Shown here piece by piece: positions 1-5,530 of a DNA stretch of 30,974 nucleotides. Numbering within the stretch: the stretch's first letter is position 1; every line of letters starts with the position of its first letter. Origin of the DNA: a virus; IMG/VR virus record IMGVR_UViG_3300042549_000412, positions 1 to 30,974 of that record. One strand, written 5' to 3'. The notes beneath the pieces were generated by a model. The model searched no databases. It saw only the letters and a list, made by a program, of their open reading frames with translations, and had not been told where the DNA came from. Made by a program: the position numbers and the translations under genes.

Positions 1-47
1 AAAAGGATGTTTATTATAATTTTGAAACCAAAACATTTTATATCTAA
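1..47 (+). CDS. 3' end of an upstream gene (partial)
   Basis: The third forward frame is open from the window's edge (codons begin at base 3) and ends at the TAA at 45-47. It gives only a 14-residue tail (KDVYYNFETKTFYI). The stop shares one base with the next ATG at 47-49, the TAATG junction used repeatedly in this window, which supports it being a real gene end. Function cannot be told from so little sequence; by position it would belong to the tail-fibre region. Confidence 0.45.
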   Translation, partial: KDVYYNFETKTFYI

Positions 48-133
48 TGGCATATAAAAACACTGGAGAATTCAACATCCTTTATCCTACAAGACGGAAG
101 GTTGCTAATAAAACACCATTCAAAAATGATTAA
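47..133 (+). CDS. 28-residue hypothetical protein
   Basis: A short reading frame starts at the ATG at 47-49, overlapping the previous stop by one base, and ends at the TAA at 131-133, 15 bases before the next start. It encodes MAYKNTGEFNILYPTRRKVA followed by NKTPFKND, a basic peptide with no membrane segment or recognisable motif. The only support is the tight junction with its neighbours and the lack of any better reading of this stretch. It could be a minor tail-associated peptide or a chance frame. Confidence 0.35.
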   Translation: MAYKNTGEFNILYPTRRKVANKTPFKND

Positions 134-148
134 ATACGGCTAACTATT

Positions 149-958
149 ATGAGTTCTTACTACAATTTATTAGCATCAAAGAAGAGAAGCCAATCAGCTG
201 TTGACCCTGATGCACAAGCGTTCATCACAGCGGCTGCTATTACTGATAACACCCAAAAGAATGCTATTAATACTTTAGTACTTGACTTAAAAAGTTATTC
301 TATTTGGACTAAAATGAAAGCTATTTATCCAGTAGTAGGTGGTACAGCATCACAGCATAAATTTAATTTAAAAGACCCTAGAGATTTAGACGTAGCTTTT
401 AGATTAACTTTTTTTGGTGGGGTAACACATTCTAATAATGGGATTCAAGGGAACGGGACTAATGGTTATGGTGACACATTCTTTAATCCAACAACTCAGG
501 GAATAAACATTGATAATTTTGGATTGACAGTCGTGTCAAGAACAGACCAAGCAAGAAGTGAAGTTGAAATCGGTAGTAGAGATAATAATTTTGTTGGTGT
601 TTCTCAAATGCTAATTAGAAGTGCTTCAAATATATCACAACATCAAATTAATTCGACAGCAACTGGAACAATTACCGAAGTTGGAATAACTACTTCTTTA
701 GGCTTTTTTAGCCAAAATAGAACAAATGGTACACAATTGAAAATTAATAGAAATGGAGTTGTTGCAACTTTTGCTCAAAATTCATCTACTGTAACAAATA
801 GAAAAATAGCAATTATGGCACTTCTTACTAATACAGCATACGGTTCATTTTCATCAAAGCAATATTCAAGTATGGCAATTCACGAAGGCTTAAGTGATGT
901 TGAAGTAGAAAATTTCCGTACAGCAATAACAAATTTTAATACATCATTAAGCAGATGA
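149..958 (+). CDS. Tail fibre / receptor-binding-type structural protein
   Basis: This 269-residue protein has no signal peptide and no membrane segment. After a helical N-terminus (about residues 1-50) the rest is rich in Asn, Thr, Ser and Gly with alternating hydrophobic residues (for example NGTNGYGDTFFNP near residue 103), as in beta-rich adhesion domains, possibly a LamG/concanavalin-like jelly roll. Similar C-terminal domains are recalled from tail-fibre proteins of Bacteroidota phages. It sits directly before a small fibre-associated protein and the lysis cassette, a usual place for adhesion genes. Its ATG lies 15 bases after the 28-residue frame, and its TGA overlaps the next ATG by four bases (ATGA). 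Receptor contact is inferred, not shown; it may be one subunit of a fibre whose shaft is encoded upstream. Confidence 0.55.
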   Translation: MSSYYNLLASKKRSQSAVDPDAQAFITAAAITDNTQKNAINTLVLDLKSYSIWTKMKAIYPVVGGTASQHKFNLKDPRDLDVAFRLTFFGGVTHSNNGIQGNGTNGYGDTFFNPTTQGINIDNFGLTVVSRTDQARSEVEIGSRDNNFVGVSQMLIRSASNISQHQINSTATGTITEVGITTSLGFFSQNRTNGTQLKINRNGVVATFAQNSSTVTNRKIAIMALLTNTAYGSFSSKQYSSMAIHEGLSDVEVENFRTAITNFNTSLSR

Positions 959-1173
959 TAGAAGTAGGTTTATTAACAATAGAACAAAAGTATAGCTTAG
1001 TAGAACAATTATACGCTCCTGATAGCTATTTCAACCCTATTCAAGATGCTCAAGATAATTGGGTGATTTCAGTTGAAGAAATGGAGCAGTGTGTAAATCC
1101 TGACTATCTTTGGGTGAAAGATTTACCACTGATTGAATACGTACCAAAACAAACACCGATTAATGAAAACTAA
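955..1173 (+). CDS. Small conserved tail-associated protein
   Basis: This 72-residue acidic protein starts inside the stop of the fibre gene (ATGA overlap, 955-958), so the two are probably translationally coupled. Its middle reads YAPDSYFNPIQDAQDNWVIS and its end KDLPLIEYVPK. That pattern (a tyrosine/asparagine-rich NPIQD..NW core and a C-terminal LPLIEY) is recalled from small proteins that follow fibre genes in many Bacteroidota phages, where no function is established. A role as a fibre chaperone or small tail component is only a guess from position. Its last 11 bases overlap the start of the spanin gene. Confidence 0.6.
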   Translation: MIEVGLLTIEQKYSLVEQLYAPDSYFNPIQDAQDNWVISVEEMEQCVNPDYLWVKDLPLIEYVPKQTPINEN

Positions 1174-1636
1174 ACTACTAGTAATAATACTATTGTTATC
1201 ATCTTGTTCTTTAGAGCGTAGATTAGAAAAGTATTGTCCTCTATGTGTTCAAGAAACTAAAACAATTACAGAATATAGAGACACTACTATTGAAATACCT
1301 GGTGAAACAGTTACAGTAGTAGACTCATTATATTGCGATAGTTTAGGAAATGTAGTGTCTAGGTTTGGAGATATATTAAAAGATAAGAATGGTAAGATAT
1401 TAAGTTTAGAGACAAGGTTAAGAAACAATGTTTATTATTCGAGAGCTAAAGTAGATACTGTCTATAAAACAATAAAAGGTAATACAATATACAAGAAAGA
1501 AGTTATCTATCTGAAGGGCAAGGATATAAAGTACATACCTTCGTGGGTTATCTTCCTATCTTATTTAGGAGGAATTTTATTAACTTTGTTACTAATATAT
1601 ATCGTTTACAGAATCATTAAAGCGTACACACTTTGA
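1163..1636 (+). CDS. Candidate unimolecular spanin (u-spanin)
   Basis: From the ATG at 1163 this encodes 157 residues. The N-terminus is a lipoprotein signal (MKTKLLVIILLLSSC, lipobox cysteine at residue 15), and the C-terminus holds one long hydrophobic segment (about residues 128-150, WVIFLSYLGGILLTLLLIYI) followed by a short basic tail. Between them is a roughly 110-residue, beta-prone periplasmic region with few helices. A lipoprotein anchor plus a C-terminal inner-membrane anchor in one chain is the architecture of u-spanins such as phage T1 gp11, which join and fuse outer and inner membranes at the last step of lysis. The next genes are a holin and an endolysin, which fits. An upstream ATG at 1133 is less likely because it would put ten polar residues before the signal sequence. 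The gene ends in TTGA, overlapping the holin's TTG start. The sequence itself was not recognised as a known family; the call rests on topology and context. Confidence 0.7.
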   Translation: MKTKLLVIILLLSSCSLERRLEKYCPLCVQETKTITEYRDTTIEIPGETVTVVDSLYCDSLGNVVSRFGDILKDKNGKILSLETRLRNNVYYSRAKVDTVYKTIKGNTIYKKEVIYLKGKDIKYIPSWVIFLSYLGGILLTLLLIYIVYRIIKAYTL

Positions 1637-2061
1637 AAACAAAACTTATACTAATAGCTGCTTCATTTTTATCTATATTATCCCCAGTAATGCCTATGAT
1701 TTATATAGCGTTATTTGTTATATTAATAGATACTGTATTTGGTATTTGGAGGTCTGTTAAAAAGGGAGGATGGAAAGCATTTAGAAGTAGACGTTTGAGC
1801 CATACGTTAAGTAAGGCATTTTTATATTCAGGAGCGATATTAATGGTATTTTTAATAGAAAAGTATATTGCTGGGGATTTAATAGGTCACTTTATATCTG
1901 TTGATTTAGTAATGACAAAAATGATAGCATTCTTTTGTGTCGCTACAGAGATTAAGTCAATCAATGAGAGCTATGAGGATGTAACTGGAAAGAATATGAT
2001 CAAAGCAGTTCGTGAGTTTGTTACGAGAGCAAAAGAAGAAGCAAAAGATTTAACCGAATAA
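1633..2061 (+). CDS. Holin (phage_holin_4-like)
   Basis: This 142-residue membrane protein has three or four hydrophobic segments: about residues 4-20, 20-35 (MIYIALFVILIDTVFGIW), 60-78 (AFLYSGAILMVFLIEKYIAG) and 85-105. A basic loop (RSVKKGGWKAFRSRR) lies between the second and third, and the C-terminus is charged and helical. The IDTVFGIWRS..KGG pattern and the C-terminal SINESYEDVTGKN are typical of the toxin-secretion/phage-lysis holin group. Holins form lesions in the inner membrane that set lysis time and release the endolysin. The TTG start at 1633 overlaps the spanin stop by four bases and keeps the whole first segment; an ATG start further in would remove it. The amidase follows after seven bases. 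Confidence 0.8.
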   Translation: MKTKLILIAASFLSILSPVMPMIYIALFVILIDTVFGIWRSVKKGGWKAFRSRRLSHTLSKAFLYSGAILMVFLIEKYIAGDLIGHFISVDLVMTKMIAFFCVATEIKSINESYEDVTGKNMIKAVREFVTRAKEEAKDLTE

Positions 2062-2068
2062 TAAGAAA

Positions 2069-2716
2069 ATGAATTTAGATATATCTAAAATAGTTCAAAG
2101 TAGACTTAAAAAAACTCAGTATTTTCAGGAAAATACTCCTAAGAATCAAATATATTTACACCATACGGCTGGAGGCGGTAATGCTGTCGCTGTGTCTAAA
2201 TGGTGGGATAGCACGAAGGATAGAGTAGCTACTGCATTTATTATTGGTAGCAAAGGTACTATTGTTCAATGCTTCTCATCAAAAGAATGGGCGTATCATT
2301 TAGGATTAAAGAAAGTTAATTTCTCAAGTATGGGATTACCATATAAGGCACTTGATAAAAATTCAGTTGGGATTGAGGTGTGTAATTATGGACCACTTAA
2401 AGAGGTAGATGGGAAGTTTTACAATTATGTAGGTGGTTTGGTTGACCCAAGTAAAGTGACTAAATTAGACAAACCATTCAAAGGGCATTTCCTTTGGGAG
2501 AAATACACTGACGAACAAATTGAAAGTTTACGGCAATTGGTTGTTTATTTATGTGAGACCTATGGCATATCAAAAGAATACAATGATGATATTTGGAATC
2601 TATCAAAAAGAGCTTTGAGTGGTGATGATGGTATATTTACTCACAACTCTGTTAGGAAGGATAAGTCTGACATGTACCCATGTCCACGAGTAATTGATAT
2701 GTTAAAAAGTTTGTAA
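2069..2716 (+). CDS. Endolysin: N-acetylmuramoyl-L-alanine amidase (Amidase_2)
   Basis: This 215-residue protein carries the zinc amidase fold that cuts the bond between N-acetylmuramic acid and L-alanine in peptidoglycan. Visible signatures are LHHTAGG with the first zinc ligand at His31, a central ATAFIIGSKGTIVQ strand pair, NSVGIEVCNYG near residues 100-110, and a late FTHNSV..DKSDMYP stretch with His192 and Asp201 as the expected remaining ligands. The lysine just before that Asp is the usual partner residue. There is no signal peptide, so it needs the holin for export. The length is normal for a single-domain endolysin with extra C-terminal residues; no separate cell-wall-binding domain is visible. 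Its TAA shares one base with the following ATG. Confidence 0.9.
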   Translation: MNLDISKIVQSRLKKTQYFQENTPKNQIYLHHTAGGGNAVAVSKWWDSTKDRVATAFIIGSKGTIVQCFSSKEWAYHLGLKKVNFSSMGLPYKALDKNSVGIEVCNYGPLKEVDGKFYNYVGGLVDPSKVTKLDKPFKGHFLWEKYTDEQIESLRQLVVYLCETYGISKEYNDDIWNLSKRALSGDDGIFTHNSVRKDKSDMYPCPRVIDMLKSL

Positions 2717-2844
2717 TGAAAAAAGAAGGAAATATAAAGGTAGATAAATCAATTGATAGACCAGGTGTACATTCTAAGACCAAGGCATCTAAATTGAAGA
2801 GTTCTAAGAATTATAAGAAAAAATATCGTTCACAAGGTAGATAA
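2716..2844 (+). CDS. 42-residue basic conserved phage protein
   Basis: This short frame starts at the ATG that overlaps the amidase stop by one base (TAATG) and ends with TAA at 2842-2844. The peptide is strongly basic: MKKEGNIKVDKSIDRPGVHS, then KTKASKLKSSKNYKKKYRSQ and a final GR. The GVHSKTK..KLKSSKNYKK..RGQG-like pattern is recalled as a recurrent small protein of Bacteroidota phages next to lysis genes, with no known function. The charge suggests nucleic-acid or lipid-phosphate contact, which is inference. It is not long enough for a folded enzyme. Confidence 0.65.
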   Translation: MKKEGNIKVDKSIDRPGVHSKTKASKLKSSKNYKKKYRSQGR

Positions 2845-2891
2845 TTATAACTACTGTATCATTTATTATATTTTTTTATTACATTTACTAT

Positions 2892-3575
2892 ATGTTAGTA
2901 TATATAGCAATAAATAAAATAAACAGTAAAAAATACATTGGCTATACCACCAAAGCATTACACGAAAGAATAAAAACTCATGTAATAAAGGCTTATAGTA
3001 AATCATCAAAACATTATGATTATAATTTTCAAAGAGCTATAAGAAAGTATTCTATAGATAGTTTTACATGGGAAGTATTATATAATTGTTGCAGTAAAGA
3101 AGAATGTATTCAAAAAGAAATTGAATGTATTAAGCACTATAATTCCATATCTCCTAATGGTTATAATTTAACTCATGGTGGGGAAGGTGGTGTACAATCA
3201 GAAGAAACTAAATTAAAGATTTCAAATTCTGTTAAAGAATATATTAGGTTAAATCCAGATAAGTACAATAGGATACTTAATATGACATCAGAATCCAGAA
3301 AAAATGTAGCTAAAAAAGCATGGGATACAAAAAGAAAAAATGGATATAAATATCCATCAGGGTTTAAAATAAGTGATTTGTCAAAACAAAAAATGAGTAT
3401 AACTAAAAATAATAAAAATAAATGTGGTTGGATAAATATTAATACTAATGAAATATTATATAAATCCTTAACCGATATGTCAAAATATACAGGTTTAAGT
3501 TCAGGCGTATTCAATCACCTTAAACAAGGAAGACAGCAAAAAACTAAATGTGGATGGATGTTTTATGTAAAATAA
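2892..3575 (+). CDS. Free-standing GIY-YIG homing endonuclease
   Basis: This 227-residue protein begins with a GIY-YIG nuclease domain (residues 1-95). YIAINKINSKKYIGYTT supplies the paired Tyr motifs, ALHERIKTH the catalytic Arg region, and IECIKHYNS the conserved Glu and following tyrosines. NGYNLTHGGEGG marks the domain end. Next come short NUMOD3-like DNA-binding repeats (EETKLKISNSVKEY; LSKQKMSITKN), then a C-terminal helix-turn-helix module of the IENR1 type (residues about 180-227, SLTDMSKYTGLSSGVFNHL). Such enzymes nick or cut DNA at intron-free sites and spread by repair of the break. It stands between two intact genes and has AT-rich flanks. The upstream 47 bases and downstream 33 bases hold no intron-like structure that I can see. 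It is probably a selfish insertion in the lysis-to-tail region. Confidence 0.9.
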   Translation: MLVYIAINKINSKKYIGYTTKALHERIKTHVIKAYSKSSKHYDYNFQRAIRKYSIDSFTWEVLYNCCSKEECIQKEIECIKHYNSISPNGYNLTHGGEGGVQSEETKLKISNSVKEYIRLNPDKYNRILNMTSESRKNVAKKAWDTKRKNGYKYPSGFKISDLSKQKMSITKNNKNKCGWININTNEILYKSLTDMSKYTGLSSGVFNHLKQGRQQKTKCGWMFYVK

Positions 3576-3596
3576 ATATATAATATTTTTTTTTAG

Positions 3597-3604
3597 TAAA
3601 TTTG
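3597..3604 (+). promoter_or_regulatory. Bacteroidota-type -7 box TAAATTTG before the lectin-like gene
   Basis: TAAATTTG matches the Bacteroidota -7 consensus TAnnTTTG exactly and lies only four bases before the ATG at 3609. A clear -33 TTG is not present at the normal spacing. If transcription starts about five bases after the box, the message would begin at or beside the start codon, giving a leaderless transcript. Confidence 0.5.
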
Positions 3605-3608
3605 TCTT

Positions 3609-4220
3609 ATGAAAGTAAATAATTATCCGTTAAAGACACCAGCTGCTGGAGATAGACTATTTGGTAGCGATTCAAATGGCGACCAGAAGCAGTTTGATAT
3701 GTCAGCTGTTAGTAATAACGTATTTCAATATGAGATAGGGGAATATGCTGCTGACCAAGGCGGTGTGATTTTTCATAGATATTTAGATGGAGACACTCAG
3801 AATTATTTAGTAGTTGGCTTGACTAACTTATCAACTTCTCAAGCATGGAGTAATGTTGCGTCTACTCTAATAGGTTCTACTGCTCAGAGTACTTGGGATG
3901 GATTATCTAATAGTAATGCAATAGTGACTCAAGTAGGGCAAACAAGTAGTGCTGCAAAATTATGTTTAGATTCAACCGATAATAGTCAAACAGATTGGTA
4001 TTTACCAGCTATTCAGGAGTTAAATTTATTATGGACTAATAGGTTTGATGTTGATAAATCTATAAGCTCTATTGTAGGCTCAACCGCTATGGGAACTGAT
4101 ACTTTCTGGAGTTCAACAGAAACAACAAGTACATTTGCAACAACTTTTAATATTCAATACGGAACATCTTTAAAAAACGCATCTAATTACGTAAGAGCTA
4201 TTAGGAAGTTTAGTATTTAA
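3609..4220 (+). CDS. Tail protein with DUF1566/C-type-lectin-like domain
   Basis: This protein has 203 residues. The N-terminal 30 residues (PLKTPAAGDRLFGSDSNGDQ) match the short attachment segment recalled at the start of many phage tail-fibre proteins. From about residue 45 the chain fits the DUF1566 (Lcl) fold: a GGVIFHRYLDGD strand near the start, an alpha/beta stretch rich in Ser, Thr and Gln, then the diagnostic TDWYLPAIQELNLLW, DTFWSSTET and YVRAIRKF motifs at the end. This fold is related to C-type lectin domains used as variable receptor binders. It is likely a host-contact protein at the virion surface, an inference from fold and N-terminus. A -7 box lies directly before it, so it may be expressed apart from the upstream homing endonuclease. 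No reverse transcriptase or template repeat is present nearby. Confidence 0.7.
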   Translation: MKVNNYPLKTPAAGDRLFGSDSNGDQKQFDMSAVSNNVFQYEIGEYAADQGGVIFHRYLDGDTQNYLVVGLTNLSTSQAWSNVASTLIGSTAQSTWDGLSNSNAIVTQVGQTSSAAKLCLDSTDNSQTDWYLPAIQELNLLWTNRFDVDKSISSIVGSTAMGTDTFWSSTETTSTFATTFNIQYGTSLKNASNYVRAIRKFSI

Positions 4221-4224
4221 TTAC

Positions 4225-4232
4225 TATATTTG
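4225..4232 (+). promoter_or_regulatory. Bacteroidota-type -7 box TATATTTG before 4250 gene
   Basis: TATATTTG matches TAnnTTTG and ends 17 bases before the ATG at 4250, leaving a leader of about a dozen bases. It lies right after the stop of the lectin-like gene and would drive the run of small genes leading to the terminase. No TTG -33 element is evident at standard spacing. Confidence 0.5.
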
Positions 4233-4249
4233 TTGTAAAATTAAATACA

Positions 4250-4486
4250 ATGAATAAAATTAAACAAGAAGAATTATCAAGATTAACGGAATTAAACCGT
4301 AATTTCAGAGACCTTAAATTTCAGGTAGCTGACATCGAACTATCATTCGATAGATTAAAAACCCAAAAAGTATCAACCATGGCAAACCTAGAGTTTGTCG
4401 TTCATGATATGGCTAAGTACCAAGAGGAACTTACTGCTAAATATGGTGATATAACTGTTAATCTTCAGACTGGTGAGTATAATTAG
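4250..4486 (+). CDS. 78-residue coiled-coil hypothetical protein
   Basis: The protein is almost entirely predicted helix with heptad-like hydrophobic spacing (LSRLTELNRNFRDLKFQVAD, then IELSFDRLKTQKV), and it ends in a short polar tail. There is no membrane segment or catalytic motif. It is the first gene after a promoter box and overlaps the next gene by 14 bases. Short coiled-coil proteins at this place, before the terminase genes, occur in related phages without known function. It may be an assembly factor, which is a guess. Confidence 0.6.
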   Translation: MNKIKQEELSRLTELNRNFRDLKFQVADIELSFDRLKTQKVSTMANLEFVVHDMAKYQEELTAKYGDITVNLQTGEYN

Positions 4487-4691
4487 AAAAATATCTGTCG
4501 GTCCTGACTACATGAAGAGTATGAATTATACTGTAGGTCAGGAAGTTCTTGATAAAACATATTGCATTTACCAGATTATTAAAAGTGATGAAGGTATAAA
4601 ACTTTATATTATTAAGGACGATGAAATTACGTTATGGAAAGAATTTTCTATAACCATGCCTATTTCTATTGAATTTAATATAAATTTTTAA
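4473..4691 (+). CDS. Conserved small crAss-like phage protein (GPDY..MNYxVGQ motif)
   Basis: This 72-residue protein starts with GTG at 4473. The motif IRKISVGPDYMKSMNYTVGQ at the N-terminus, followed by alternating strands (CIYQIIKSDEGIKLYIIKDD) and a C-terminal LWKEFSITMPISIEFNINF, is recalled from a small protein found before the terminase in many crAss-like genomes. The first part of that motif would be lost with the ATGs at 4512 or 4521, which is why the GTG is preferred. Function is unknown. The predicted structure is a small mainly beta fold. Its TAA overlaps the next ATG by one base. Confidence 0.65.
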   Translation: MSIIRKISVGPDYMKSMNYTVGQEVLDKTYCIYQIIKSDEGIKLYIIKDDEITLWKEFSITMPISIEFNINF

Positions 4692-5251
4692 TGTTTGCTC
4701 CAAACTATTTTATAGTTAAACCTGTTGACGGCAGGCGATACAATAATATCCGTAATTATGGTGGTGTTGAGTTTATTATAAGTACTTCTCAAGAAGACCA
4801 TACTGTATCTAATCGTTTTGCTGAGGTGGTGTCTTTACCAAGATACTATGTAGGTGATGTTAATGTTGGAGATATAGTTGTAGTTCATCACAACGTGTTT
4901 AAGTTTTATTACGACATGAAAGGAAACCAAAAGAGTAGCTGGCATCATTTATTTGATGATTACTTTATCTTGGAGGAAGCTCAGTTGTATCTATACAAAA
5001 CTTCTGACGATAAATGGACTGCTCCTTTCCCTTATTGTTTTGTTAGACCTATAAAGTCAGAGGAGAAGGTTATCAACACTTTAGGTAAGCATGAGGAGTT
5101 ATGGGGGGAATTGGTATTTAAGAATGGCAATATGGGTAATGTGAATGAAGGAGATGTAGTTTCTTTTACTCCAGATAGTGAATATGAATTCGATATTGAT
5201 GGTGAGATTTTATACAGAATGTACGATAGAAATATATGTCTAAAAAGGTAG
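4691..5251 (+). CDS. Possible tandem GroES (Cpn10)-like protein
   Basis: The 186 residues seem to form two copies of one beta-barrel pattern. Copy one (about 4-100) has NYFIVKPVDG, a mobile-loop-like stretch (GGVEFIISTSQEDHTVSNRF), AEVVSL and then VGDVNVGDIVVVHH. Copy two (about 112-186) has YCFVRPIKS, LWGELVFKNG and GNVNEGDVVSFTP, ending in YDRNICLKR. The order I-V-K-P, G-E-V-V, V-G-D-I-V and a closing strand is that of GroES-type co-chaperonins, which cap the GroEL chamber; phage T4 gp31 is a phage example that helps fold the capsid protein. Its place just before terminase, portal and capsid genes fits such a role, but the GroES match is by eye and distant. It could equally be another small barrel protein. 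The gene overlaps the next one by 16 bases. Confidence 0.45.
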   Translation: MFAPNYFIVKPVDGRRYNNIRNYGGVEFIISTSQEDHTVSNRFAEVVSLPRYYVGDVNVGDIVVVHHNVFKFYYDMKGNQKSSWHHLFDDYFILEEAQLYLYKTSDDKWTAPFPYCFVRPIKSEEKVINTLGKHEELWGELVFKNGNMGNVNEGDVVSFTPDSEYEFDIDGEILYRMYDRNICLKR

Positions 5252-5505
5252 AAATATTAGAGGCTGCAAAGGTAGCTATTGATGAATTGATAAAGGTATT
5301 AAGAGAACCTATTATTACTCACATGGAGGATGACATCTCAGCTGATAAGTTAAAGAATGCTGCATCTGCTAAGCGTTTAGCTTTTGACGATGCATTAAAT
5401 ATGTTGGCTAAGATAGAGGAAGAGGAAAATAGAGCTAATAATACTTCTACGGAGGTTATGGCTGGCACAGGTGGCTTTGCTGAGGGTAGAGCTAAAAAAA
5501 AGTAA
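5236..5505 (+). CDS. Terminase-adjacent small protein (possible small terminase subunit)
   Basis: This 89-residue protein is largely helical: residues 1-25 (KKVEILEAAKVAIDELIKVL), a short linker, then DDISADKLKNAASAKRLAFD continuing into a helix ending in KIEEEE, and a disordered tail ending in GGFAEGRAKKK. Proteins of this size and pattern directly before the large terminase gene are recalled from crAss-like phages. A small terminase (DNA recognition for packaging) is the obvious candidate from position, but no helix-turn-helix is clear. The start overlaps the previous gene by 16 bases and the terminase follows after 25 bases. Confidence 0.55.
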   Translation: MSKKVEILEAAKVAIDELIKVLREPIITHMEDDISADKLKNAASAKRLAFDDALNMLAKIEEEENRANNTSTEVMAGTGGFAEGRAKKK

Positions 5506-5530
5506 ATACTTTTTACAAAATCATATATAA

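Noticed and set aside
17-24. TAATTTTG promoter-like box near the window start
   Set aside because: It lies inside the tail of the upstream gene and the downstream genes are joined by overlaps; nothing else supports a promoter here.
1133-1162. Upstream ATG of the spanin gene at 1133
   Set aside because: It would place ten polar residues before a standard lipoprotein signal; the ATG at 1163 gives a normal signal peptide.
3173-3514. 113-residue minus-strand open frame
   Set aside because: It lies entirely within the GIY-YIG gene in antisense, is rich in Leu/Phe/Ile as expected from reversed AT-rich coding DNA, and has no matching motif. All other minus-strand frames were rejected for the same reason.
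3576-3596. T-run after the homing endonuclease as a terminator
   Set aside because: There are nine or more T residues but no stable GC-containing stem before them.
3609-4220. Diversity-generating retroelement
   Set aside because: The lectin-like fold prompted a look for a reverse transcriptase and a template repeat, and neither is in the window.
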